Source: JAUVRX01 sp049664225 (GTDB lineage Bacteria; Acidobacteriota; Thermoanaerobaculia; Multivoradales; JAHEKO01). Taken from it: a stretch of DNA of 64,000 nucleotides. Where the stretch lies: the NCBI GenBank assembly GCA_049664225.1, contig JBATEX010000145.1, positions 62,001 to 126,000 of the forward strand, given 5' to 3'. Shown here piece by piece: positions 45,117 through 53,001 of the stretch (position 1 is its first letter; each line of letters begins with the position of its first letter). The notes beneath the pieces are model-generated. The model worked only from the letters and a program-made list of their open reading frames with translations, was not told the origin of the DNA and did no database searches. The translations under genes were made by a program, and so were the position numbers.

Positions 45117-45731
45117 CTACTCGACCTCGACCACCATATCGATCTCGACGGCAATGCCGACTGGCAGTGAAGCCATACCGACTGCAGCCCGAGCGTGCCG
45201 ACCACGCTCACCGAAAATTTCCACCATCAGATCCGAGCAACCGTTGATGACCTTTGGCATGTCCGTGAACGATGGATCGACATTGACCATGCCAAAGACT
45301 TTGACGATTCGTTGCACCCTGCCGAGGTCTCCGATCTCACGCTTCAGAGAGGACAGTAGCGCGATGCCTGTGAGCCTCGCGGCCTCATAGCCCTCTTCGA
45401 TTGTCAGGTCCCTTCCGAGCTTGCCCGTGACCAGCGTCCCATCACTGCGGTAGGGCCCGTGACCGGACAGGAAGACCAGATTACCCGAGCGGACCGCCTT
45501 GACGTAGTTCGCCACCGGCGCGGTCGGTTCCGGCAATACGATGCCCAATTCGTCCAGCCTGCCCTCCGGATCACTCGCGCCGGCCTCGGCCGCGTGGGAT
45601 TGCGTCTCCTGCGCTGCGCCTAGCGTCGCGACGTCCAGGAAAAGACCTCCAAGGAGTACCGCCAGAGACAGCACGAACATCTTTTCAAGGCGAGTCTTCC
45701 GACTGCTCAGCGCCGATTTCCTTGACGACAC
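45117..45731 (-). CDS. Exported RidA/YjgF-family protein
   Basis: A 204-residue protein with a lysine/arginine-rich N-terminus and hydrophobic signal (V-L-S-L-A-V-L-L-G-G-L-F-L), then a RidA fold: G-N-L-V-F-L-S-G-H-G-P and the key R-A-A-V-G-M-A-S-L-P with E-I-D-M-V. RidA proteins hydrolyse reactive enamines/imines made by PLP enzymes and are normally cytoplasmic, so an exported copy is unusual. The GTG start is well placed: GGGAGGAGAGG lies about seven bases before it. Likely an operon with the M24 peptidase gene. Confidence 0.8.
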   Translation of the reverse strand: MSSRKSALSSRKTRLEKMFVLSLAVLLGGLFLDVATLGAAQETQSHAAEAGASDPEGRLDELGIVLPEPTAPVANYVKAVRSGNLVFLSGHGPYRSDGTLVTGKLGRDLTIEEGYEAARLTGIALLSSLKREIGDLGRVQRIVKVFGMVNVDPSFTDMPKVINGCSDLMVEIFGERGRHARAAVGMASLPVGIAVEIDMVVEVE

Positions 45732-45875
45732 GATTGCACCTCTCCTCCCTGGATTGATGGGACCTCTCGCTCTGGCCGAGCAGCTGCCCGGCCCCGAGGT
45801 CGCGAGCGTAGCACGCTACGCTTGAGTGCTAGACTAGCTGGAAGCACTGAGGGCGACTCCACATCGGACTAAGGC

Positions 45876-46685
45876 ATGTACGAGCAGTTCTACGGGTTCT
45901 ACGAGTCGCCTTTCAGCATCACTCCAGATCCCCGCTTCCTCTTTCTGAGCCCGAAGCATCGCGAGGCTCTAGACCATCTGCTGTTCGGTATTCAGCAGCG
46001 TAAGGGCTTCATCCAGATCACCGGCGAGGTGGGTACTGGCAAGACAACCATTTGCAGAGCTCTGCTCGAGGAGCTCGGACCAAGCTATCAAACGGCGCTG
46101 ATTCTGAACCCGTGCATGACCGGACCACAAATGCTGCGGACGATTCTCACCGAGCTGAAACAGAAGTTGCCTCGCAACGACCGAGTGGCCTGGCTCGAGG
46201 CCTTGAATCGCTTCCTCCTGGACCAGGTGCACGAGGGCAATGATGTCGTGCTGGTGATCGATGAGGCCCAGGACTTGAGCCCCGATCTCATGGAGCAGGT
46301 ACGCCTCCTTTCGAACCTGGAGACCGACCAGCAAAAACTCTTGCAGATCGTGCTCATCGGCCAGCCCGAGCTGCGTGAGATGCTGGACGCCCGGCAATTG
46401 CGTCAACTGCGCCAGCGCATCACGATTCGCTATCACCTAAAACCACTCTCCCTCGATGAAACGACCGAGTACATCAAGCATCGGCTCGAGGTGGCGGGCA
46501 GCAACGGCAAGCCGACCTTTACGACGTGGGCTTTGCGCAGAATCCACAGCTATTCGAAAGGCGTGCCCCGTCTGGTCAATGCAATCTGTGACAAGACCCT
46601 GCTCTGCGGTTATGTCCTTGGCGTGGACAACTTGACGGGCAGACATGTGGGCCGAGCCATCCGAGAATTGGAGGGCCGGATCTAG
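45876..46685 (+). CDS. gspA: ExeA/GspA-like AAA ATPase of the type II secretion accessory system
   Basis: A 269-residue AAA protein with Walker A G-E-V-G-T-G-K-T (50-57), Walker B V-V-L-V-I-D-E (124-130) and the family opening F-Y-G-F-Y-E-S-P-F-S-I-T-P-D-P. The length stops short of the peptidoglycan-binding domain of full ExeA, so it is the minimal ATPase form. ExeA/ExeB help assemble the secretin through the cell wall. The next gene starts at the last base of its stop codon (TAGTG). No other secretion genes lie in the window. Confidence 0.88.
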   Translation: MYEQFYGFYESPFSITPDPRFLFLSPKHREALDHLLFGIQQRKGFIQITGEVGTGKTTICRALLEELGPSYQTALILNPCMTGPQMLRTILTELKQKLPRNDRVAWLEALNRFLLDQVHEGNDVVLVIDEAQDLSPDLMEQVRLLSNLETDQQKLLQIVLIGQPELREMLDARQLRQLRQRITIRYHLKPLSLDETTEYIKHRLEVAGSNGKPTFTTWALRRIHSYSKGVPRLVNAICDKTLLCGYVLGVDNLTGRHVGRAIRELEGRI

Positions 46686-47500
46686 TGAGCCTCATCAACG
46701 AGGCCCTGCAACGCGCCCGTCAGGAATCGCGCCGCCGGGAAGCGCTGGCCAAGGGCCTGCCCCTGGCCCCACCCCCCCGCCCGGTTTCGCATCGATCTTG
46801 GATGGTAGCGGCAGTCATGGCGATGGCCCTTGCCTTGATCGTCAGTCTGGTCACCATCGCCCGTTTGGCCTCCAACCAGCCCACGACTTCGGCGGGCGTT
46901 GCCGCGAGCTCGGCCGAGATCGACATGCACGGCGAAGCAGGACAGCCAGAGACCTCCACCCTGAGTGACACTACGATCGAACCGACAGCCGCTACGGACC
47001 CAGCGCCCGAATCCCGAGCAGATGCGACCAACCTCCCGACCCCGACAGCTGAGGCTTCACAGCCCCACCTGAGCCCCGAGGACCAGATGCCGCAGGCGAC
47101 AGAGGGCTCCAGCTCCTTCTCAGACACATCGGCTTCACGACAATCACCGGCAGTAGGCGGAGAGCGTACCGTCACTTCTTCGCCATCTTCGACCGAACTT
47201 GTGAATCCTCCTATCGCGGGGGTGAGCTTGTCGCCGAGCGCGAGAGACCGTGGCTCTGAAGATTCGCCGGGCGACGCCACACCTCCGCCACGAGTATTCA
47301 TCGAAAGAGCGACCCTGGCGAGCGGCGACACTCTAGAACTGGGTGGCATAGCCTGGTCCGAGACGGGGCCCTACGCCCTTCTCGACGAGCGCGTAGTTGG
47401 CCTCGGCGAAAGCATCATGGGGTACATGGTGACCCGAATCGCGCCACAGGAAGTCGAGCTCGAAGGCAGCGACGGGGCAATCCTCATTCGTCTCAAATAG
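46685..47500 (+). CDS. gspB: GspB/ExeB-like protein
   Basis: A 271-residue partner of GspA. It begins M-S-L-I-N-E-A-L-Q-R-A, the standard GspB cytoplasmic start, and has one membrane span (about 37-60) and a long low-complexity Pro/Ser/Thr/Ala region (65-195) that could cross the periplasm. The C-terminal GspB domain (L-N-G/E-L-G-G-I-A-W-S-E-T-G-P-Y-A-L-L-D and V-T-R-I-A-P-Q-E-V) follows. The GTG start overlaps the gspA stop. It probably anchors the ATPase at the membrane for secretin assembly. Confidence 0.85.
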   Translation: MSLINEALQRARQESRRREALAKGLPLAPPPRPVSHRSWMVAAVMAMALALIVSLVTIARLASNQPTTSAGVAASSAEIDMHGEAGQPETSTLSDTTIEPTAATDPAPESRADATNLPTPTAEASQPHLSPEDQMPQATEGSSSFSDTSASRQSPAVGGERTVTSSPSSTELVNPPIAGVSLSPSARDRGSEDSPGDATPPPRVFIERATLASGDTLELGGIAWSETGPYALLDERVVGLGESIMGYMVTRIAPQEVELEGSDGAILIRLK

Positions 47501-47544
47501 CACCGAAACATCGATCCCCCGATTGCACTCTCGAGACTCTCGGC

Positions 47545-48348
47545 CTACCGCTTCGGTTCCTCCGGCAGGAGAGCCTTGGCCTCGAGGTAGTCACGCATCA
47601 GCTGCCAAAGCCTGTCCTTGCGGTCCACCAGCCGATGATCGCCGTCCGCAAACAGATGTAGCTCGAGATCCTCGAACTCGCAACCGGCAACGAACTCCAT
47701 GACCTGCCGCCAATCGACCCGTTCGTCGAGTCTTCCTTGCACGATCAGAAAAGGGCGCCGGCAGAGTTGCTGCAATCGTGAGACGGGGTACCTGCCCAGA
47801 TCCGTCACAAAGCTCCAACCCAGGTCCCAGGATCCGATCTCATTCTCCACGCGAATCGTCCCTTCCTCGCGCCAGCTCTTCATCCCCTCCTCCCCTGCCC
47901 AGTCCCTCAGGTTCGATTCCAGGCTGAGGGCCGGCGCGATGCAAAGCCCGGCCAACACCCGCTCCGGATGCAGGGCCGCATGCCACAATGAGGTGAAGCC
48001 GCCCATCGAGGAGCCCAGCAGGATCTGTTGTGGATAACCGCGACTCGCCAGCAGCTGAGCGACGCGCTCGACGTCGGCCAAGTTGCGGCTCAGCGTGAGA
48101 TCTACCATCGACCCACCCGACCTCCCATGGCCCTGAAAGTCGAAGGAGCAGAACCCGAGTCCTCGGCCGATGGCGCTCTGCCGAAAGAAGGAGGCCTTCT
48201 CGCCCCATTGATCCGAGCCGAAACCATGCAGGTACAGCACCATTGGCGCTTTTCCTGCCCCTGAGGAGGACTCGAAAACTCTGACCACGAGGGCTGCCTC
48301 GCCCGGCATTCCTCCAGGGGCCGTCAATTTCAGAATCTCTTCGGTCAT
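47545..48348 (-). CDS. Alpha/beta hydrolase
   Basis: A 267-residue serine hydrolase, cytoplasmic with no signal. The catalytic triad is visible: nucleophile Ser in G-S-S-M-G-G, Asp in G-R-L-D-E-R-V, His in D-G-D-H-R-L. The oxyanion region is L-H-G-F-G-S-D. The family spans esterases, acyl-peptide hydrolases and thioesterases; the substrate is not identifiable. It converges with gspB and diverges from the mltF-like gene. Confidence 0.85.
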   Translation of the reverse strand: MTEEILKLTAPGGMPGEAALVVRVFESSSGAGKAPMVLYLHGFGSDQWGEKASFFRQSAIGRGLGFCSFDFQGHGRSGGSMVDLTLSRNLADVERVAQLLASRGYPQQILLGSSMGGFTSLWHAALHPERVLAGLCIAPALSLESNLRDWAGEEGMKSWREEGTIRVENEIGSWDLGWSFVTDLGRYPVSRLQQLCRRPFLIVQGRLDERVDWRQVMEFVAGCEFEDLELHLFADGDHRLVDRKDRLWQLMRDYLEAKALLPEEPKR

Positions 48349-48467
48349 CTCAGCCCTTTCTCCAATTCGACTGGGCCGTCCTCAGCTCGCCAGCCGTCCC
48401 CCCACTTCCCCAATCACCACGCAGCGTAATCTGCCCCCAAGACCTGTGAGCCCTCCAGAACAGGGAC

Positions 48468-48473
48468 TATACT
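48468..48473 (+). promoter_or_regulatory. Predicted -10 box for the mltF-like gene
   Basis: A perfect TATACT, 40 bases before the ATG, in the 165-base gap between divergent genes. The -35 is weak (TGTGAG at 17-base spacing). Confidence 0.45.
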
Positions 48474-48513
48474 GCTCGAAACAGAGGAGCGACATTCTCG
48501 GGAGGAAGAGGTC

Positions 48514-50010
48514 ATGAGAGTCCGAATACCTGCCATTAGAGCACTAGCCGTAGCAGCACTGTTCATCATGACGAGTTGCTCACGGTCATCCGATCCCTCC
48601 CTCCCCGCCCTCGCCGGAGACGGACCGATCTCCATCTTCGACTCTGAAGACTCACAGATCCAGACGGTGCTCAAGGCACCGATGGAGCCCTGGACGGGCG
48701 ATCTCGATGGGATGGCGGATCGGCGCTATGTCCGAGCGCTGGTGACCCCCAACCGCACCCAGTACTTCCTCGACGGGGCCGAACAGAGGGGAACGGCTTA
48801 CGAGCTGCTAAAGGAGTTCGAGAAGGAGCTCAACAAGAACCTAGGCAACAAGACCGTCCAGGTCCACGTCTTGATCATGCCAACAACGAGAGACCGCCTC
48901 CTATCCGACCTACTGGAGGGGCGAGGCGACATCGCCGCGACCAACCTCACCATCACTCCTGAGCGCCAGGAGGTGGTGGATTTCGCCGACCCGCTCATTG
49001 CGATCGACGAGGTCATCGTCACGGGCCCCGGGGTGTCCAGGCTGACCTCCTTGGAGGACCTTGCCGGTAAGAAGGTCTTCATCCGGCGATCGAGCAGCTA
49101 TTGGCAGAGCCTCGAATCCCTCAACGGGCAGCTCGCAGAACAGGGCCTGAAGAAAGTCCGCCTCGAGGCGGCCGACGAGCTCCTCGAAACCGAGGACATC
49201 CTGGAAATGGTCAACGCGGGCCTGATCGACATCACCGTCGCCGACTCCTATCTGGCCGATTTCTGGTCTCGGATCTTCGAGAAACTCGTCGTCTACCCCG
49301 ACCTCACAGTGCGCCAGGGTGGGCAGCTCGCATGGGCATTTCGCCAGGACAGCCCGAAGCTCGCGGCGGCCCTGAACCGATTCATGAAGGAACGTAAGAA
49401 GGGGACTTTGCTGGGGAACATTCTCTTCAAACGATACTTCGAAGACACCGGCTGGGTCGAAAACCCCTCCAACCGAGAAGAAATGGATCGCTTCGAGGAA
49501 GCCGTTGGGTTCTTCCAACAATACGGTGACCAGTACGGATTCGACTACCTGCTGGTCGCCGCCCAGGCCTATCAGGAATCTCGCATCGACCAGAGCGTTC
49601 GCAGCAGGGCTGGCGCTATCGGAGTCATGCAACTGCTCAAGAGCACGGCGGGCGACCCCAACGTGGGCATTGCAGACATCGAGGTGATGGAGCACAACAT
49701 CCACGCCGGGGTCAAGTACCTCCGCTTCCTGTCCGACCGATACTTCGACGAAGAGGGCATCGACAGGCTCAACCGGGGACTCTTCGCCATCGCCGCCTAC
49801 AATGCTGGCCCGAGCCGCATTTCGTCCCTCCGTCAAAAGGCTGCCAAGAAGGGCCTGGATCCCAATAAATGGTTCAACAACGTCGAAGTCGTGGCTGCCC
49901 GGGAGATCGGCCGCGAGACCGTGCAGTACGTCAGCAACATCTACAAGTACTACCTGGCCTACTCCTTGGCTATCGACCAGGAGCAACGCAAGGCGAAGGT
50001 CAAGGAATAG
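48514..50010 (+). CDS. mltF: Membrane-bound lytic murein transglycosylase F-like lipoprotein
   Basis: A 498-residue lipoprotein with the signal R-A-L-A-V-A-A-L-F-I-M-T-S-C and lipid-attachment C22. Residues about 65-310 form a type 3 solute-binding domain. From about 340 there is an SLT lysozyme-like domain with catalytic E355 in A-Q-A-Y-Q-E-S and R-A-G-A-I-G-V-M-Q-L. MltF-type enzymes cleave glycan strands of peptidoglycan and take part in wall turnover or recycling. TATACT lies upstream, and GAGGAAGAGG precedes the ATG. The next gene starts 12 bases after the stop, implying co-transcription. Confidence 0.9.
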   Translation: MRVRIPAIRALAVAALFIMTSCSRSSDPSLPALAGDGPISIFDSEDSQIQTVLKAPMEPWTGDLDGMADRRYVRALVTPNRTQYFLDGAEQRGTAYELLKEFEKELNKNLGNKTVQVHVLIMPTTRDRLLSDLLEGRGDIAATNLTITPERQEVVDFADPLIAIDEVIVTGPGVSRLTSLEDLAGKKVFIRRSSSYWQSLESLNGQLAEQGLKKVRLEAADELLETEDILEMVNAGLIDITVADSYLADFWSRIFEKLVVYPDLTVRQGGQLAWAFRQDSPKLAAALNRFMKERKKGTLLGNILFKRYFEDTGWVENPSNREEMDRFEEAVGFFQQYGDQYGFDYLLVAAQAYQESRIDQSVRSRAGAIGVMQLLKSTAGDPNVGIADIEVMEHNIHAGVKYLRFLSDRYFDEEGIDRLNRGLFAIAAYNAGPSRISSLRQKAAKKGLDPNKWFNNVEVVAAREIGRETVQYVSNIYKYYLAYSLAIDQEQRKAKVKE

Positions 50011-50022
50011 GAGCAAACAGAC

Positions 50023-51015
50023 ATGGACTTCCGCAGTCTGGGGTCGGCCGGTGTCAAGGTATCCCCCCTTTGCCTGGGCACCATGATGTTCGGAGCTTGG
50101 GGGAATCCCGACCACCAGGAGTGCATCCGCATCATTCATCAGGCTCTGGACCGGGGTATCAACTTCATCGACACGGCCAATATGTATTCGGATGGCGAAT
50201 CCGAGGAGATCGTCGGCAAAGCCCTCGAGGGTCGCCGCGAGGAAGCCGTCTTGGCAACCAAGGTCAGATTCTCCATGGGAGACGGCCCCAACCAGATGGG
50301 CTTGTCCCGCAAAGCGATCCAGGAACAGGTGGAACACAGCCTGCGTCGCCTGCGGACCGATGTCATCGATCTCTATCAGATTCATCGCCTCGATCCCTCC
50401 ACCCCCTGGGAAGAGACCCTGAGCACACTCGATGACCTGGTGCGTCAGGGCAAGGTGCGCTACATCGGCTGTTCCACCAACCACTACGATGAGCCAGAGC
50501 AACGGAGACTCGACGCCTGGGAGATCGTCGACACCCTGTGGCTCTGTCAGCAACGGGGTTGGGAGCGATTCGTTTCGCTGCAGCCGCCCTACAGCATCCT
50601 GCGGCGCATCATGGAAAACGAGCACTTTCCGATGACGCGGCGCTTCGGCCTGGCCAACATCGTCTGGAGTCCCCTGGAGGGAGGTTGGCTCACCGGCAAG
50701 TACCGCCACGCGCACGGCAATCCAGAAGACAGCCCACGGGCCAAGAACTGGGTCGGCGACCTCGGAAACCCGACGTTCGAGCGGCGGCTGAAGGTCGTCG
50801 AAGAGCTCGTCTCGATGGTCGAAGGGCGGAGCTTTTCGCTCGCCGAGCTATCGCTTGCCTGGGTCTTGAAGAACCCCGAAGTCACGGCGGCGATCATCGG
50901 ACCACGCACCGAGGAGCAGCTGTCGAGCAGCCTCGCAGCCCTGGAGATCGAGATCTCCGACGAAGAACTGGAAAGAATCGACCATCTGGTACCACCAGGC
51001 AGCTCGGTCTTGTAG
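50023..51015 (+). CDS. Aldo-keto reductase
   Basis: A 330-residue NADPH-dependent oxidoreductase of the AKR TIM-barrel family. The catalytic Asp and Tyr are in D-T-A-N-M-Y-S, Lys in L-A-T-K-V-R and His in I-H-R-L-D-P; the cofactor phosphate loop appears near I-I-G-P-R-T. It reduces aldehydes or ketones, with unknown substrate. It lies in the same direction after mltF, with a thioesterase gene next (46-base gap). Confidence 0.93.
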   Translation: MDFRSLGSAGVKVSPLCLGTMMFGAWGNPDHQECIRIIHQALDRGINFIDTANMYSDGESEEIVGKALEGRREEAVLATKVRFSMGDGPNQMGLSRKAIQEQVEHSLRRLRTDVIDLYQIHRLDPSTPWEETLSTLDDLVRQGKVRYIGCSTNHYDEPEQRRLDAWEIVDTLWLCQQRGWERFVSLQPPYSILRRIMENEHFPMTRRFGLANIVWSPLEGGWLTGKYRHAHGNPEDSPRAKNWVGDLGNPTFERRLKVVEELVSMVEGRSFSLAELSLAWVLKNPEVTAAIIGPRTEEQLSSSLAALEIEISDEELERIDHLVPPGSSVL

Positions 51016-51061
51016 GGACCCGGGCACCTTCGGACGCGCCCGCCAGAGTCGATCGGAGCCA

Positions 51062-51520
51062 ATGATGAGTCCCCTCCAAGAGCCACTACCGATAAGTGAC
51101 TTCCGCACCACGAGAAGGGTCGAGTTCGCCGACGCCGACATGGGTGGAATCGTCCACTTCGCGCGCTATCTGGTGTTCATGGAGACTGCCGAGCACGAGT
51201 TCCTGCGCAGCCTGGGCTCCGATGCCTTCGCCACGCGCGAGGGGGTGACCATCGGGTGGCCACGCGTCGAGGTCTCCTGCCAGTACCTGAGTCCAGCTCA
51301 TTTCGGGGACGTTCTGGACATTCACCTGCGGATCGCGAGGAAGGGGACCAGCTCACTGACCTACGCCATGACGATCTCCACCGACGATCGACTGGTCGCT
51401 CGGGGGCGAATGTCTGCCGTTTGTTGCATCATGGGTAAGGGAGAAGGGCTCGAGTCGATCCCCATTCCAGAAGCGCTCGCCCAGCGATTGGCTGCTTCCT
51501 CGACGGAGGGAAAGCCGTAG
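51062..51520 (+). CDS. YbgC-like acyl-CoA thioesterase
   Basis: A 152-residue hot-dog thioesterase. The active-site stretch is F-A-D-A-D-M-G-G-I-V-H-F-A-R-Y, with the 4HBT catalytic Asp, followed by E-H-E-F-L-R. It probably hydrolyses acyl-CoA or acyl-ACP thioesters; YbgC is linked to the Tol-Pal envelope system, but no tol genes are here. An in-frame ATG at 51065 is equivalent. Confidence 0.82.
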   Translation: MMSPLQEPLPISDFRTTRRVEFADADMGGIVHFARYLVFMETAEHEFLRSLGSDAFATREGVTIGWPRVEVSCQYLSPAHFGDVLDIHLRIARKGTSSLTYAMTISTDDRLVARGRMSAVCCIMGKGEGLESIPIPEALAQRLAASSTEGKP

Positions 51521-51568
51521 ATCGCGGCCGAGATCTGGAATCGATCACCTATGGGAGGGCAAGGCCGC

Positions 51569-52204
51569 ATGACGATCAGCGAGCCCATGACCATGTTCAC
51601 CGACTATCTGGTGACCCTTCTGGCCGCCAGTCTCGGAATCCACCTGATTATCGAGGGTCGGGCTCGCAGCTGCCGGGCCGAGGCGCTCTGGGGCTGGGCT
51701 TTCATGGCCACGGCTCTCGGAGCGCTGGCGGGAGGGACATCGCACGGCTTCGTTCAGCAGCTCGGAGACGAGGGTTGGCAGGTCCTCTGGAAAGTCACCG
51801 TCTATGCCATCGGTGCTGCCAGCTTCCTGCTGCTCGCAGGTGCCCTGGTCGCTTCCTTCTCCGGCCCATGGAGACGGCTGCTGCTGCTCGTAGCCTTCTT
51901 CAAGCTCCTCGGCTATCTCTGGTGGATGGCCTCTCACGACGACTTTCGCTTCGTCATCAACGACTACGGATCCACCATGGTCCTGGTGCTGCTGCTGCAG
52001 ATCTGGCAATGGTGGGCTCGGCGAGACCCGAGTGCCCCCTGGGTGGTGGGCGGGATCCTCGTCTCCTTCGGGGCTTCGCTCATCCAGCAGAGCGGTTTTT
52101 CCCTGCATCAACACTTCAACCACAACGACATCTTCCATGTGATTCAACTACTCGCTCTTTGGCTGCTCTATCGCGGCGGCAGGCTGCTGGACGACGGCGG
52201 CTAG
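51569..52204 (+). CDS. Multi-span membrane protein of unknown function (DUF6962-like)
   Basis: A 211-residue protein with about six to seven hydrophobic spans and several His/Trp/Tyr residues at span ends (H-Q-H-F-N-H-N-D near the C-terminus). It resembles an uncharacterised integral-membrane family, tentatively DUF6962. The ATG at 51569 is preferred to the earlier ATG at 51551, because GGGAGGG lies between them. Its stop codon TAG is supplied by the first bases of the inverted repeat of the downstream element, so the protein may be shortened or altered at its end. Confidence 0.65.
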   Translation: MTISEPMTMFTDYLVTLLAASLGIHLIIEGRARSCRAEALWGWAFMATALGALAGGTSHGFVQQLGDEGWQVLWKVTVYAIGAASFLLLAGALVASFSGPWRRLLLLVAFFKLLGYLWWMASHDDFRFVINDYGSTMVLVLLLQIWQWWARRDPSAPWVVGGILVSFGASLIQQSGFSLHQHFNHNDIFHVIQLLALWLLYRGGRLLDDGG

Positions 52205-52383
52205 CCCGACCTTCTCACCAGCTTCGTAGCGAAAGGGCGAAGATGTCTGGAGATACAAGGCCTGACAACCGAAGCCCCCGCAGGCGTACTTGAAGTACGT
52301 CGAGGAGGGATGAGGGCGGAGAACGTAGTAGATTCGGGCATATTCGAGCTTGCAGTAGAACGCTGGTGAGAAGGTCGGGCTAG
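52201..52383. mobile_element. MITE-like element with perfect 22-bp terminal inverted repeats
   Basis: About 183 bases bounded by exact inverted repeats: left end 52201-52222 (CTAGCCCGACCTTCTCAC... ) and right end 52362-52383, complementary base for base. There is no transposase. The outermost bases form CTAG at both ends, a possible target duplication. Inside is a palindrome around CGTACTTGAAGTACG. The minus strand is open in one frame across the whole element. This is the layout of a non-autonomous miniature transposon or intergenic palindromic repeat. No second copy was seen in the window. Confidence 0.75.
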
Positions 52384-52397
52384 AGCGGTCAGCTTTG

Positions 52398-52437
52398 GCC
52401 CCCTGGCTACAGGCTCCCGGGATGGGTCCCAGGGGGC
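52398..52437. terminator. Hairpin beside the MITE-like element
   Basis: A perfect 9-bp stem GCCCCCTGG / CCAGGGGGC with a 22-base loop, no T-run on either side. It could stop transcription between the convergent membrane-protein and PaaI genes or be part of the repeat region. Confidence 0.35.
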
Positions 52438-52450
52438 TTGAGGTCTTCTT

Positions 52451-52498
52451 GGGGTCCTGAGGTCCTGAGGTCTTGGGGTCCTGAGGTCCTGAGGTCTT
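52451..52498. repeat. Two exact 24-bp tandem repeats
   Basis: Two copies of a 24-base unit (GGGGTCCTGAGGTCCTGAGG then TCTT), built from a shorter GGTCCTGA motif. A degenerate half-copy precedes at 52440-52450. It lies just after the stop of the PaaI gene; the length could vary by slippage. Confidence 0.8.
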
Positions 52499-52506
52499 GG
52501 GGAGGG

Positions 52507-52986
52507 CTACCAGCGGTAGTGGGCTGGATGACCCGGTTCGACTGCGACGAAGTGACCGACGCAGGTGGCGGTGACGCGCCCACCACCGGAGAGAGAGGCC
52601 TCGACCCTGACCCGCGGCCCGTTCGAGGAGACCGCTCGAGCCGAAAGATGCACCGGCCCACCTGTCGGAGTCGGACGCTTCATCGTCACATGGAAGTCCG
52701 CGGTCACCATGGGCGGCGCCGCCTCCAGGCCGTCGCGGTTGATCATGTGCCAGATCGCGGTCCAGTTGCTGTGGCAATCCATCAAAGTGCCGATGATGCC
52801 GCCGTTGAGCACGTTCGCGAAAGCCTCGTGGTAGGTCTCCGGAGTCCACTCCGCAATCACCTCTGCGTCGATGGATTCACCCGTGGGAAAGCTGCGGATG
52901 CGAAGGCCTTTCTCGTTGGCCGGTCCGCACCCGAAACACGCGTTGCGGGGGGCGAATCGTTCCTGCAGGCTGAGCTCCGTCTCCAT
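52507..52986 (-). CDS. PaaI-like hot-dog thioesterase
   Basis: A 159-residue PaaI-type protein: C-F-G-C-G-x-x-N at the N-terminus, V-L-N-G-G-I-I-G-T-L-M-D-C-H, and T-A-D-F-H-V-T-M-K-R-P. It hydrolyses acyl-CoA thioesters. GGAAGGG precedes the ATG. It starts 15 bases after the leuS stop on the same strand, so it is probably co-transcribed with leuS. Confidence 0.85.
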   Translation of the reverse strand: METELSLQERFAPRNACFGCGPANEKGLRIRSFPTGESIDAEVIAEWTPETYHEAFANVLNGGIIGTLMDCHSNWTAIWHMINRDGLEAAPPMVTADFHVTMKRPTPTGGPVHLSARAVSSNGPRVRVEASLSGGGRVTATCVGHFVAVEPGHPAHYRW

Positions 52987-53001
52987 GCTCTGAGGCCCTT
53001 C

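Noticed and set aside
48910..50715. Minus-strand ORF of 601 codons opposite mltF and the aldo-keto reductase
   Set aside because: Antisense shadow; both plus-strand genes have catalytic motifs.
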